DNA of 64,000 nt from Pseudomonas putida (GCF_001941965.1 NZ_MKZO01000011.1:62001-126000); one strand, 5' to 3'; counted from the stretch's first letter, positions 48,647 through 58,202 are shown. The notes: generated by a model not told the origin, from the sequence alone. A program made the numbers and translations.

Positions 48647-49711
48647 ATGTCACTTGCCGCTACCTTGCCGCTGCCTGCCGCAGCGCCCCTGGAGCAACTC
48701 TGGTTCACCCGTTGCCCGGTCCCGACCGCCTCCGGCATCGCCTACACCCTCGGCTGGCTTGGCGAGGAATTCGCCGCCGACGGCCTGCCGGTCCTGACCC
48801 TTCAGGAAGCCCGCCAGCTCGGTCACCACCACTACGATCACCAGTTGCCCGGGCTGTTTCGCGAGGGCGGCAATGTCCCGGCCCTGGCCGCCCGCGCCGC
48901 CGGTTCGCCGAGCCGCCTGATCGGCCTGACCTGGATCGAGGAATGGCAGACCATCCTCGTCCGTCCCGGCTCCGGCATCCGCAGCGCCGCCGACCTCAAG
49001 GGCAAGCGCCTGGCCCTGCCGGCCTGGGGTGCCAATCGTCCCGGCAGCATCGCCCGGGCCATGAGCCTGCATGGCTACAAGGGCGCCTTGAGCTCGGCCG
49101 GATTGAGCTTCGATGACGTCACCCTGGTCGAGGTGCCGCTGCACGACCAGGAACAGGCGCCAAACCCGCAGGAAGGCTTGCAGCGCCTGTGGTCCGGCCT
49201 GGACGTCCTGGTCCGTGGCGAGGTGGATGCGGTCTACGTCAAGGGCGCTTCCGCCGCCGATGCCGCCCGCCGCCTGGGCCTGGAAGTGGGTATCGACCTC
49301 GACCAGATCGATGACCCGCGCTACCGCATCAACAACGGCACGCCGCGGCCGATCACCGTGCACCAGAGCCTGCTCGACGAGCATTTCGACCTGGTGGTGC
49401 GTTTCCTCGCCCAGACCTTGCGCGCCGCCGACTGGGCCCGGGACAACCGCGAGGGCCTGCTGCGCATCCTCCAGGACGAGACCCGTGCCGGTGCCGAAGG
49501 CGTGGGCGAAGCCTATCGCGGCGACTTCCACACCACCCTGGCCCCGGACCTTTCCGAGCAACGCCTGGCCTTCCTCGATATCCAGAAGACCTTCCTCAAC
49601 CTGCATGGCTTCCTCGAAGCCGACTTCGACCTGGCCGAGTGGGTTGACCACCGCCCGCTGCAAGCCGCTCGCGAACTGTTGGCCCAACGCAATCAAGACA
49701 AGGACATCTGA
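48647..49711 (+). CDS. DszB-like desulfinase candidate with conserved Cys
   Basis: 354 residues, no signal peptide. It contains FTRCPVPTASG with Cys23 aligned to DszB catalytic Cys27 (SNCPVPNA), three His before YD (His60-62; His60 fits DszB His60) and FREGGNVPAL with Arg72 matching DszB Arg70. All three catalytic positions are thus present. The expected reaction is hydrolysis of an organic sulfinate to sulfite. GGAG lies seven bases before the ATG. First gene downstream of the sigma-54 promoter. Confidence 0.8.
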   Translation: MSLAATLPLPAAAPLEQLWFTRCPVPTASGIAYTLGWLGEEFAADGLPVLTLQEARQLGHHHYDHQLPGLFREGGNVPALAARAAGSPSRLIGLTWIEEWQTILVRPGSGIRSAADLKGKRLALPAWGANRPGSIARAMSLHGYKGALSSAGLSFDDVTLVEVPLHDQEQAPNPQEGLQRLWSGLDVLVRGEVDAVYVKGASAADAARRLGLEVGIDLDQIDDPRYRINNGTPRPITVHQSLLDEHFDLVVRFLAQTLRAADWARDNREGLLRILQDETRAGAEGVGEAYRGDFHTTLAPDLSEQRLAFLDIQKTFLNLHGFLEADFDLAEWVDHRPLQAARELLAQRNQDKDI

Positions 49712-49713
49712 CC

Positions 49714-50448
49714 ATGACCGTACTGACCGCCGAACACCTGATCGACGCCGAACTCAAGGACTTCGTCGACAACGTCACCCACCTGGCCGGCGAGGCCTTC
49801 CGGGTCTACCGGGAAACCAACAGCATCACCGCCAATGGCACCGTCGGCTTTATCGAGCGGGTCCCGGGGCGCGAGCTGCTGGTCTCGGTCAACTACCCGG
49901 GCCCGTGGAAGAAGGACCAGCCACTGAAGGCCTCGGTCACCGACTTCGCCGGCAACCTGGTGCATGGCCAGGGCAAGGGCGGGCTGAACCGCTATACCCG
50001 GCTGTTCGTCCAGCAGCCGCAGATCACCACGGTGTCCCACGTGCATTCGCCGTACCTCGGTGCCTGGGCCCAGACCCAGCGGTCGCTGCCGTTCAACTAT
50101 GTGCCGGTACAGCGCTTCCAGCTGGCCCGCGAGCTGCCGGTGTATATCGACCGGCGCCAGGACGAGGTGGATTTCATCCTCGACAGCCTCGCGGAAAACC
50201 CCTTCACCCCGGCCATCCTCGAAGCCAATGGCGGCGCCACCGTCTGGGGCACCCACGGCCTGCAGGCCACCGCGGAATTCATCCTGCTGCTGGAGGAGGG
50301 CGCGCAACTGCAACTGCTGGCCGAGGCCATCGGCGGTTCGCGGCCTTATGGCCCGGGCGTGCTGACCCAGCAATGGACCATGAGCAAGCTGCTCGGCCAG
50401 GCCCGTGAGCTGGGCCTGGTGCCCGCCAATGACAGCCCCCGCGCATAA
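49714..50448 (+). CDS. Class II aldolase/adducin-like protein
   Basis: 244 residues. The aldolase II fold is suggested by GRELLVSVNYPGPWKKDQP, GGLNRYTRLFVQQPQITTVS and the zinc-type HVHSPYLGAW (His109, His111). It starts 3 bp after the DszB-like gene. In a sulfur cluster it could split the carbon skeleton after desulfonation, or process a sulfo-sugar-like compound. The third zinc ligand is not obvious. Confidence 0.7.
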   Translation: MTVLTAEHLIDAELKDFVDNVTHLAGEAFRVYRETNSITANGTVGFIERVPGRELLVSVNYPGPWKKDQPLKASVTDFAGNLVHGQGKGGLNRYTRLFVQQPQITTVSHVHSPYLGAWAQTQRSLPFNYVPVQRFQLARELPVYIDRRQDEVDFILDSLAENPFTPAILEANGGATVWGTHGLQATAEFILLLEEGAQLQLLAEAIGGSRPYGPGVLTQQWTMSKLLGQARELGLVPANDSPRA

Positions 50449-50460
50449 GGACATCGAACC

Positions 50461-51636
50461 ATGGCAGTGAAGATTCTCTGGTACCTCACCAGCCCCGACG
50501 GTCCCTATCCATGGGAAGCGCAGGGCCGCTGGCTGACCGATTTCAACCACCTCAAGCAACTGGCGGTGAGCGCCGACCGTCTCGGCTACTACGGCTCGCT
50601 GCTGGGCACCAGCCCCAACGAAAGCCTGGCCGTGGCCGCCTCGCTGATCGACGCTACCGAGCGCCTGCGCTTCCTGGTGGCCCAGCATCCTGGCGAAGTG
50701 TCCCCGGCAGTGCTGGCCAAGTGGGCACTGACCTTCGACGAGTTCTCCGGCGGCCGCCTGCTGTTCAATGTGGTCAATGGCAGCGATGCCGGGCTGGCAA
50801 CCCTCGGCGTGCATTACCCGCATGACGAGCGCTACCAGTTCAGCCTCGAATACTGGCGCGCGTTCCAGGCGATCTATGCCGGCGCCACCGAGGGCTATGA
50901 CGGCCAGTTCGTCAAGCTGGCGCCACGTCCGGCGGCGGCTGCGCGGCATCCGCTGGGTGGCTGGCACCCGCCGCAGCGTCTGTCCGTGCCGCTGTGGGGT
51001 GCGGGCACTTCCGACCCGGGCGTGGCCCATTCGGTGCAGTTGCTCGACGTGTACCTGAGCTTCGCCGATACGCCACCGAAGCTCGGCGCCAAGTTCCGCA
51101 AGGTCGGCGCCGAGGCGGCGAAGATCGGTCGCGAGCTGACCTACGGCACGCGTCTGCAGATCATCGTCCGCGAGACCGAGGAAGAAGCCTGGGCCCACGC
51201 CCAGAAGCTGCTGGACAACACGTCCCTGGTGACCGCCCGCGCCGCCATCGAGCGCCAGTTGCCGCCGGGCCAGACTCTCGACAGCTTCCACAGCGACGAC
51301 CCGCGTATCCAGGCCAATGTCCAGGCGATCCGCGAAGGCCGCTTGCCGAAAGCCCGCGACCTGGAGATCTACCCGAACGTGTGGACCGGCCCCAGCCTGT
51401 TCGGCTTCAACCTGCTCGGCCCGGCCGCCGGCACCTACCTGGTGGGCAGCGCCGAACAGGTCGCCGAGCGCATTCGCGAATACGAGGGCCAGGGCACCAG
51501 CGCCTTCATCCTTTCCGGCTTCCCGCTGATCGATGAGGCGCACCGGGTCGCCGACCTGCTGTTCCCGCTGCTCGACCTGGACCATGGCTTCGAGGTTCCG
51601 CGCCTCAAGGCCCGCACGGCCGCCGAACCGGCCTAA
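50461..51636 (+). CDS. LLM-class FMN-dependent monooxygenase, second SsuD-like
   Basis: 391 residues from MAVKILWYLTSPDGPYPWEA. Luciferase-like pattern: GYYGSLLGTSPNESLAVAAS, GRLLFNVVNGSDAGLATLGV, FFAGTSDPGVAHS-like segment (LWGAGTSDPGVAHSVQLLDV) and GTYLVGSAEQVAERIREYEG. Related to, but clearly different from, the SsuD-like protein at 42130. It probably oxidises another sulfonate or sulfone. Good spacing and same strand as neighbours. Confidence 0.87.
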   Translation: MAVKILWYLTSPDGPYPWEAQGRWLTDFNHLKQLAVSADRLGYYGSLLGTSPNESLAVAASLIDATERLRFLVAQHPGEVSPAVLAKWALTFDEFSGGRLLFNVVNGSDAGLATLGVHYPHDERYQFSLEYWRAFQAIYAGATEGYDGQFVKLAPRPAAAARHPLGGWHPPQRLSVPLWGAGTSDPGVAHSVQLLDVYLSFADTPPKLGAKFRKVGAEAAKIGRELTYGTRLQIIVRETEEEAWAHAQKLLDNTSLVTARAAIERQLPPGQTLDSFHSDDPRIQANVQAIREGRLPKARDLEIYPNVWTGPSLFGFNLLGPAAGTYLVGSAEQVAERIREYEGQGTSAFILSGFPLIDEAHRVADLLFPLLDLDHGFEVPRLKARTAAEPA

Positions 51637-51646
51637 GGAAGTACCC

Positions 51647-53218
51647 ATGCGCAACGAATTTTCCCGCCGGGCGTTTCTCGGCAATGGCCTGGTCGTCGGT
51701 GGTGGCCTGATCCTCGGCTCCAGCCTCCTCACGGGCTGCGGTGGCGGCGAACCCGCCGCCGTGGCCGGGGCGGCGGTCGCGTCCGGCACCCCGGTGCGCG
51801 GCGGCCGCCTGCGGGTCGGCATCATCGACGGCGACCAGGCCGGTAACCTCGACGCGCACAAGCCGTCCGGCGGCGGGATCATTCGCGGCTGGGCGCTGTA
51901 CAGCAAGTTCTGGGAATGGAACGACGATGTCAGCACGCGCCTGGGCCTGGCCGAGTTCGCCGAGCCCAACGCCGATGCCAGCGCCTGGACCATCCGCATC
52001 AAGCCGGGGCTGGAGTTCCACCACGGCAAGAGTATCACCTCGGACGACATGCTGTTCTCGATCATGCGCCTGACCGACCCGAAACTGGCCTCGCCCTATG
52101 CCGGGCTGGTCGGCGCCATCGATCGCCAGGCCCTGCGCAAGCTGGACGACCGGACCATCGAGATCCGCTTCAAGGAAGGCCGCAGCTTCTTCCCCCTCGA
52201 CGAAACCCTGATCGCCTTCGGCGGCATCGTGCCCACCGACTACGATCCGAACAATCCGGTGGGCGCCGGGCCGTACCGGCTCAAGCGCTTCGTGCCGGGG
52301 CAGCGGGCGCTGTTCACCCGCTTCGAGAACTACTTCAAGCCCAACCAGCCCTACGCCGACGAGCTGGAGATCATCGAATTCAAGGACCAGGTCTCCCGGG
52401 TCGCCGCGCTGCGTGCCGGGCAGATCGATATCGCCAGCGGCATCCAGGCCGAGCACAGCGCGCTGATCAAGGCCGATCCGCGCCTGCAACTGGTGGCTTC
52501 GCCGACTACGTCGTTCAGCGGCTTCAACCTGAACACCGCCAAGGCACCGTTCCAGGATGAGCGGGTGCGCCAGGCGTTTCGTCTGCTGGCGGACCGTCAG
52601 GAGCTGGTGGGACGTGGCCTGAACGGTTTCGGCCGGATCGCCAATGACCTGTATTCGCCCAACGATCCGACTTACAACCACGCCATCGCCCAGCGTCCCT
52701 ACGACCTGGAGCAGGCCCGTGCGCTGCTGCGCCAGGCCGGGGCCACCGACCTGCGCCTGGAACTGACCACCACCGCCAACGAGGTGAATGCTGCATTGGT
52801 GTTCGCCCAGCAGGCCAAGAAGGCTGGCGTCGAGATCAAGGTCACGCCGGTGGATGCTTCGGTCTTCAACGGCCCGCAGAAGGAGCAGTGGCTGATGTCG
52901 CCGTGCTCGACGCCCGCTCGCGGCTTCCTCGCCACCGGCCTGCACAACGATGCGCCGCTGGCGATCTACAACCGCAGCAACTTCCGCGACGAGCGCTTCT
53001 CGCAGCTGTTCACCCAGGCCCTCGCCCAGCCCGACCTGGCACTGCGCCGCGAGCTGGTGCATGAGGCCCAGGCCATCCAGCACCAGCGCGGCGGCCTGCT
53101 GATCTGGGGCTTTACCGACGTGCTCGACGCCGCCTCGCACAAGGTCGGTGGCCTGCACGGCGAACAGACCACCTTCGCCTCCTGGCGCTTCGACAGCCTG
53201 TGGTTGAACCATGCCTGA
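51647..53218 (+). CDS. ABC importer substrate-binding protein, family 5 (Tat lipoprotein)
   Basis: 523 residues. The N-terminus combines a twin-arginine motif (SRRAFLG, about 6-12) with a lipobox LLTGC (about 27-31), so it is probably exported folded by Tat and then lipid-anchored. The mature part is a DppA/OppA-type protein (WTIRIKPGLEFHHGKSITSD, NPVGAGPYRLKRFVPGQR). With the following permease and ATPase genes it forms a peptide/opine-type importer. AAGGAAG precedes the ATG; it overlaps the permease gene by 8 bp. Confidence 0.9.
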   Translation: MRNEFSRRAFLGNGLVVGGGLILGSSLLTGCGGGEPAAVAGAAVASGTPVRGGRLRVGIIDGDQAGNLDAHKPSGGGIIRGWALYSKFWEWNDDVSTRLGLAEFAEPNADASAWTIRIKPGLEFHHGKSITSDDMLFSIMRLTDPKLASPYAGLVGAIDRQALRKLDDRTIEIRFKEGRSFFPLDETLIAFGGIVPTDYDPNNPVGAGPYRLKRFVPGQRALFTRFENYFKPNQPYADELEIIEFKDQVSRVAALRAGQIDIASGIQAEHSALIKADPRLQLVASPTTSFSGFNLNTAKAPFQDERVRQAFRLLADRQELVGRGLNGFGRIANDLYSPNDPTYNHAIAQRPYDLEQARALLRQAGATDLRLELTTTANEVNAALVFAQQAKKAGVEIKVTPVDASVFNGPQKEQWLMSPCSTPARGFLATGLHNDAPLAIYNRSNFRDERFSQLFTQALAQPDLALRRELVHEAQAIQHQRGGLLIWGFTDVLDAASHKVGGLHGEQTTFASWRFDSLWLNHA

Positions 53219-54269
53219 ACCTATCCGTACCTCCCGTTTGCCGGCGTGGCTGCCGTGGTTCGTCGGTCGGCTCGGCTATGGCCTGCTGACCGCCTGGGTC
53301 ATCAGCCTGGTGGTGTTCATCGCCACCCAGGCGCTGCCGTCGGACCCGGCCCGGGTGATCCTCGGACCCGAGGCGCCGCTGGAAAGCATCCTCACCCTGC
53401 GCCAGCAATTGGGGCTGGACCGGCCGATCCTGGTCCAGTACTTCAGTTGGCTGGCCCAGGTGCTGCGCGGTGACCTGGGGATTTCCCTGGATTCGGCACA
53501 GCCGGTGGCGGAGCTGCTGTTCATTCGCTTCGGCAATACCCTGGCGTTGTTGCTCGGGGTGTTGCTGCTGGTGCTGCCGCTGGCCCTGGTGATCGGCGTC
53601 GGCCTGGCCCTGCGCCGGGATTCGCGCCTGGACCGCTGGGGCCTGGCGACCCTGATCGTGCTGAAGGCCACCCCCGGCTACCTGATCGCTATCGGCCTGG
53701 TGCTGCTGTTCTCCATGCCGCATTTCGACCTGCTGCCAGCGGTGTCGCTGATCGATCCGGACCGTCCGCTGTGGCGACAACTGGACTATCTGGCCTTGCC
53801 GGTTTTCGCCCTGAGCCTGTCGGCACTGCCGTATCTGGCACGACTGGTACGCGCCTCGATGATCGAGACCCTGGACTCGGACTATGTCGGTGCCGCCCGC
53901 CTGCGCGGCGTGCCGCACTGGCGCCTGGTCTGGTGCCACACCTTGCCCAATGCCCTGGTGCCAGCGATCCAGGGCGTGGCCCTGACCCTGCGCACCCTGA
54001 TCGGCGGCGCGCTGCTGGCCGAGGTGGTGTTCAGCTACCCAGGGATAGGCACCTTGCTCAACAGCGCGATCCAGATGCGCGACCTGCCGCTGATCCAGGG
54101 CGCGGTGCTGGTCATCACCCTCGGCGTGGTGCTGGTCAACCTGCTGGCCGACCTGCTCACCGTACTGCTCACCCCGAAGCTGCGTACCGCGCGCCGGGCC
54201 GGCCTGATCCAGCGCAACCGCCGCGGTATCCAGAGCTGGTGGCGGCGCCCGGCGGCCAAGGCCCCTTGA
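53211..54269 (+). CDS. ABC importer permease, DppB type
   Basis: 352 residues with about six membrane helices and the DppB pattern: GLDRPILVQYFSWLAQVLRG near the N-terminus and the EAA-type loop ARLRGVPHWRLVWCHTLPNA. An insert of basic residues ends the protein. It forms the channel with the DppC-type protein encoded next. Confidence 0.92.
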   Translation: MPEPIRTSRLPAWLPWFVGRLGYGLLTAWVISLVVFIATQALPSDPARVILGPEAPLESILTLRQQLGLDRPILVQYFSWLAQVLRGDLGISLDSAQPVAELLFIRFGNTLALLLGVLLLVLPLALVIGVGLALRRDSRLDRWGLATLIVLKATPGYLIAIGLVLLFSMPHFDLLPAVSLIDPDRPLWRQLDYLALPVFALSLSALPYLARLVRASMIETLDSDYVGAARLRGVPHWRLVWCHTLPNALVPAIQGVALTLRTLIGGALLAEVVFSYPGIGTLLNSAIQMRDLPLIQGAVLVITLGVVLVNLLADLLTVLLTPKLRTARRAGLIQRNRRGIQSWWRRPAAKAP

Positions 54270-54284
54270 TAAGGAGATGTGCCC

Positions 54285-55103
54285 ATGTTCAGCGCTCGAT
54301 TCTGGCGTGAACCCTCGATCCGCCGGGGTGCCCTGGTGACCCTGGCGGTGGTCCTGCTGGCCCTGCTTGGGCCCTGGCTGGCACCCCATGCGCCGACCGA
54401 CATGCTCGGTGGCATCTATGGCGGGCCTATGGCCGGCGCGCCGCTGGGGCATGACTTCCTCGGCCACGATGTGCTGTCGCGCCTGCTGGCGGGTGGGTTG
54501 TCGATCCTCTGGATGTCGGTGGCTGCTGCCGCGCTGGCGCTGGTCGTCGGCAGCGTGCTGGGCATGCTCGCCGGGCTTTCGCGCCAGCGCCTGGACCAGG
54601 CAATCACCTGGCTGGCGGATGTCTGGCTGGCGTTCCCGGACCTGATCCTGGTGCTGCTGATCGTCTCCATGCTCGGGCGTCAGCCGTGGCTGATCGTGTT
54701 GACCGTGGCGATTGCCTTCACCCCCGGGGTGATCCGTCTGGCCCGGGGTAGCGCGGTGTCGGTGGCCAGCCAGGAGTTCGTCGAGGCGGCGCAGATGATG
54801 GGCTTCTCGCGCACGCGGATTCTACTGCGGGAGATTCTGCCCAATGTGCTGACGCCGCTGCTGGTGCACTTCGGCAATATGCTCACCTGGGGCATCGGCA
54901 TGCTCTCGGGCCTGAGTTTCCTTGGCTACGGTGTCGCTCCTCCGGCGGCGGACTGGGGCCTGATGATCAATGAAAACCAGGCCGGCCTGCTGATCCAGCC
55001 CTGGGCCGTGCTGGCCCCGGCGCTGCTGATCGCGGTGTTTGCCTATGGCACCAATCTGCTGGCCGAAGGCATTGCCCGGTACAGCGCGGGAGCGCGCTCA
55101 TGA
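54285..55103 (+). CDS. ABC importer permease, DppC type
   Basis: 272 residues. GHDFLGHDVLSRLLAGGLSI is the typical DppC N-terminal segment; the EAA loop is VEAAQMMGFSRTRILLREIL. About six membrane helices. ATG at 54285 is chosen over GTG at 54279 because AAGGAG lies eight bases before it. It overlaps the ATPase gene by 4 bp. Confidence 0.92.
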   Translation: MFSARFWREPSIRRGALVTLAVVLLALLGPWLAPHAPTDMLGGIYGGPMAGAPLGHDFLGHDVLSRLLAGGLSILWMSVAAAALALVVGSVLGMLAGLSRQRLDQAITWLADVWLAFPDLILVLLIVSMLGRQPWLIVLTVAIAFTPGVIRLARGSAVSVASQEFVEAAQMMGFSRTRILLREILPNVLTPLLVHFGNMLTWGIGMLSGLSFLGYGVAPPAADWGLMINENQAGLLIQPWAVLAPALLIAVFAYGTNLLAEGIARYSAGARS

Positions 55104-56875
55104 ATGCATTCGTTCTTTCCACCCCCGAGGCGCTGCAGGTCGAGGGCTTGCGGGTCGAACTGGACAGCGGCGCCGATGTAATCGAGCACATCGATTTCAG
55201 CCTGGCGCCGGGGGAGATCCTCGGCCTAGTCGGTGAATCCGGTTCGGGCAAGACCACCCTGGCCACCGCTTTGCTCGCCCATGCCCGGCGGGGTGCGCGG
55301 ATCAATGGCGGGCGGGTGAGGGTGGCGGGGACCGATCTGCTGGCCCTTGAAGGTGATGCCTTGCGCCGGGCCCGGGGCGGCCTGATCGGCTATGTCGCCC
55401 AGGACCCGGCACTGGCCCTGAACCCGGCGATCCGTATCGGCAAGCTGTTGCTGGAGACCTTGCAGGCCCATGAACCGGGGCTGGATCGCAGTGCGCGGGA
55501 GCAGCGTCTGCAGCAGACGCTAGCGGATGTCGGGCTGCCGGGAGAGCGGGAATTCCTGCGACGCTTCCCGCATCAACTGTCCGGTGGTCAGCAGCAGCGG
55601 GTGATGCTGGCGCTGTCGTTCGTATTGCGGCCGAAGCTGATCGTGCTGGACGAGCCGACCACCGCGCTGGATGTCGGCACCCGGGCGCATATCCTCGCCA
55701 CCGTGCGCCGGCTGTGCAAGGAGCAGGGCGTGGCGGCGGTGTATGTGTCCCACGACCTTGGGGTGATCAAGGACCTGGTGGACCGGGTGATGGTCATGTA
55801 CGCCGGGCGCATCGTCGAGGTTGCCAGTCGTGAGCGGCTGTTCTCGCGGCCGGGGCATCCGTACACCCTCGGTTTGCTCGCGGCGATTCCCGAGGTGGGT
55901 CGGCAGCGGGTGCTGCGAGCGATTGCCGGGCATGCGCCGGCGCCGGGGCAGCGGCCTGCGGGTTGCGCGTTCGCGCCCCGTTGCCCGCGACGCAGTGCGG
56001 CGTGTTCGGCTATCGAGCCGGCTTTGCAGGGGTTGGATGGATTACAGCAGGTGGCTTGCCTGCATCCGCAACTGACGGTGGTGCCGGAGGAAGAGGTGAT
56101 TCCGTTGCCGGTCGTACAGCAGGAGCGCAAGGCGTTGCTGGAGCTGCGCGGGCTGAACCTGAGCTATGACCGGCAGGTGCTGTTCGATTTGTCCCTGGAT
56201 GTGTATCGCGGTGAATGCCTGGCGGTGGTGGGGGAGTCGGGGTCGGGCAAGACCAGCCTGGCGCGGACCCTGGCCGGCCTGGGTGATGGCGGTGTCGGGG
56301 CGTTGAGCTTCGACGGGCAACCTTTGAGCCTGATAGCGCGCAAACGCGACGCGGCGACCCGACACCGCATCCAGTACATCTTCCAGAACCCTTATCGGGC
56401 GCTGAATCCGCGGCAGACCGTGGGCGAGTGCCTGCAGGCACCGCTGGAGCATTTCTTCGGTCTCAAGGGCGCAGCTTGCCGGGCAAGGATCGAGGCGGCG
56501 CTGGCGCGGGTGGCGTTGCCGGCGGAAACGGCGGCGAAATATCCCCACCACCTGTCCGGCGGCGAGCGCCAGCGCGTGGCGATTGCCCGGGCGCTGGTGT
56601 GCGAGCCCGAGGTGCTGATCTGCGACGAGGTGACCTCGGCGCTGGATGTCTCGGTGCAGGCGGCGATCCTCGCGTTGTTGCGGGAGTTGCAGGGGGAGGG
56701 GATGACCCTGGTGTTCGTCACCCATGACCTGGGGGTGGTCAGGGCGATCGCCGACCGGATCGTGGTGGTCAAGGACGGGCGGATCATCGAGGAGGGCGGG
56801 AGTGGCGAGGTGTTGGATCGGCCGGGGACGGAGTATGTGAAAGGGTTGGTGGCACAGGCCAAGTTTCAGCGGTGA
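55100..56875 (+). CDS. ABC importer dual ATPase (DppD-DppF fusion)
   Basis: 591 residues with two complete nucleotide-binding domains. The first has GESGSGKTT, LSGGQQQ and LIVLDEPTTALD, followed by an oligopeptide-type Cys-rich tail (GCAFAPRCPRRSAAC); the second has GESGSGKTS, LSGGERQ and LICDEVTSALD. Both are intact, so one polypeptide replaces the usual DppD and DppF. Last gene of the rightward sulfur arm. Confidence 0.93.
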   Translation: MNAFVLSTPEALQVEGLRVELDSGADVIEHIDFSLAPGEILGLVGESGSGKTTLATALLAHARRGARINGGRVRVAGTDLLALEGDALRRARGGLIGYVAQDPALALNPAIRIGKLLLETLQAHEPGLDRSAREQRLQQTLADVGLPGEREFLRRFPHQLSGGQQQRVMLALSFVLRPKLIVLDEPTTALDVGTRAHILATVRRLCKEQGVAAVYVSHDLGVIKDLVDRVMVMYAGRIVEVASRERLFSRPGHPYTLGLLAAIPEVGRQRVLRAIAGHAPAPGQRPAGCAFAPRCPRRSAACSAIEPALQGLDGLQQVACLHPQLTVVPEEEVIPLPVVQQERKALLELRGLNLSYDRQVLFDLSLDVYRGECLAVVGESGSGKTSLARTLAGLGDGGVGALSFDGQPLSLIARKRDAATRHRIQYIFQNPYRALNPRQTVGECLQAPLEHFFGLKGAACRARIEAALARVALPAETAAKYPHHLSGGERQRVAIARALVCEPEVLICDEVTSALDVSVQAAILALLRELQGEGMTLVFVTHDLGVVRAIADRIVVVKDGRIIEEGGSGEVLDRPGTEYVKGLVAQAKFQR

Positions 56876-56880
56876 ATTTC

Positions 56881-57117
56881 GGGGCCCTATCGCTGGCAAC
56901 GCCAGCTCCCACAAGGTCCGCGTCGGGCACAACTTCAGCGGCTGACCCGCAACCCTGTGGGAGCCGGCGTTGCCGGCGATGAGGCCGGCGCGGGCAGTGA
57001 TGGTGTCTGATCGGGCCAATCGCTGGCAAGCCAGCTCCCACAGTGACCGGGTCGTACCCGGAATTGATGACCGGCGGAGGACCCTGTGGGAGCTGGCTTG
57101 CCAGCGATTGGGCCCTG
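56881..57117. repeat. Two REP inverted pairs before the urease operon
   Basis: One pair at 56881-56986 and one at 57012-57117, with slightly different cores (CGCTGGCAACGCCAGCTCCC versus CGCTGGCAAGCCAGCTCCC). They separate the importer operon from the urease operon. The rest of 57118-57357 is the urease promoter region. Confidence 0.9.
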
Positions 57118-57192
57118 AAGAACACAACAAATTCTGCGTCCATCCCCATCCCAGTGCACATCCCCCGCAAGAAATCCCCTACATGCGCCATT

Positions 57193-57210
57193 CTGGCCCG
57201 CAATATGCTT
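57193..57210 (+). promoter_or_regulatory. Probable sigma-54 promoter of the urease operon
   Basis: CTGGCCCGCAATATGCTT has GG at 57195-57196 and GC at 57207-57208, ten bases apart, and a TGGCCCG -24 box one base from consensus. It lies 150 bp before ureD. Nitrogen control by NtrC is likely; I could not find a convincing NtrC site. Confidence 0.65.
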
Positions 57211-57357
57211 TTACAGCTTCCATCGATTACTGATCGATCGATCAGGTCCGCGCAAACCCGCCAACTACAAGGCTTGCGCAGACAGTCTTAATCAGCCGCG
57301 TAGTCCCGGGATGACAGAGTTTTCCCAGTAAACGCGGCGTTTATCGGAAGCGTCACA

Positions 57358-58191
57358 ATGTCCCTACCCGAACTGCTCGCACCGGCGGATGACACCGCAG
57401 GCTGGAGCGCCGAGCTGAAATTGCGCTTTGTCCAGCGCAACGGGAGGACCTGTATTGGTGCGCGTCGACATTTCGGACCTCTTTTGGTGCAGAGGCCGTT
57501 CTACCCCGAGGGCGCGCCCTGCCATGTGTATGTGCTGCATCCCCCGGGCGGCGTGGTCGGCGGCGACCGCCTGACCCTCGATGTGCACCTGGACCCCGAC
57601 ACCCACGCGCTGCTGACCATGCCCGGCGCGACCAAGTTCTACCGCAGCGCCGGCCCCGTTTCGGTGCTCAAGCAGCATTTCCATCTGGCCGAAGGCAGCA
57701 CCCTGGAGTGGCTGCCCCACGGCAATATCTGCTTCCCCGGCGCCCGTGCCCGCCTGGAAAACCGCTTCTCCCTGGCCCCCGGCGCCCGCCTGCTGGCCTG
57801 GGAAACCCTGTGCCTGGGCCGTCCGGTGATGAACGAGAGCTTCAGCCACGGCGCGGTAGACAGCCGCCTGCAGATCGACATGCCCGACGACCCGGGCCTG
57901 CAGGAACGCCTGCGCATCGACGGCGACAGCCTGCACAAGCTCGCCGGCTACCCGCTGCAAGCCACCTTCTGCGCCGCCCCGGCCACGCCCGAGCTGCTGG
58001 AACAGGCACGCACCCTTATCGAGCATCTTGCCGTCCCCGCCGGGGCAACCCTGCTGGGACACCTGCTGGTAGTCCGTTTGCTTGACCACGACAACCAGCG
58101 CCTCCAATCCACACTGCTGCGCCTGTGGTGCGCGCTGCGTCCGGCCATCATCGGCCTGGCGCCGTGCCCGCCACGGATCTGGGCCACCTGA
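57358..58191 (+). CDS. ureD: Urease accessory protein UreD
   Basis: 277 residues with the UreD pattern: [51 protein letters not shown] and [13 protein letters not shown]. UreD scaffolds the UreDFG complex that delivers nickel to apo-urease. It is the first gene of the operon, with GGAAG upstream, as in other Pseudomonas urease clusters. Confidence 0.96.
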   Translation: MSLPELLAPADDTAGWSAELKLRFVQRNGRTCIGARRHFGPLLVQRPFYPEGAPCHVYVLHPPGGVVGGDRLTLDVHLDPDTHALLTMPGATKFYRSAGPVSVLKQHFHLAEGSTLEWLPHGNICFPGARARLENRFSLAPGARLLAWETLCLGRPVMNESFSHGAVDSRLQIDMPDDPGLQERLRIDGDSLHKLAGYPLQATFCAAPATPELLEQARTLIEHLAVPAGATLLGHLLVVRLLDHDNQRLQSTLLRLWCALRPAIIGLAPCPPRIWAT

Positions 58192-58202
58192 AGAGAGCGA
58201 CC

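Noticed and set aside
49693..52065. Leftward open frame of 790 codons opposite the sulfur arm
   Set aside because: Antisense to three clear genes and low-complexity; same GC artefact.
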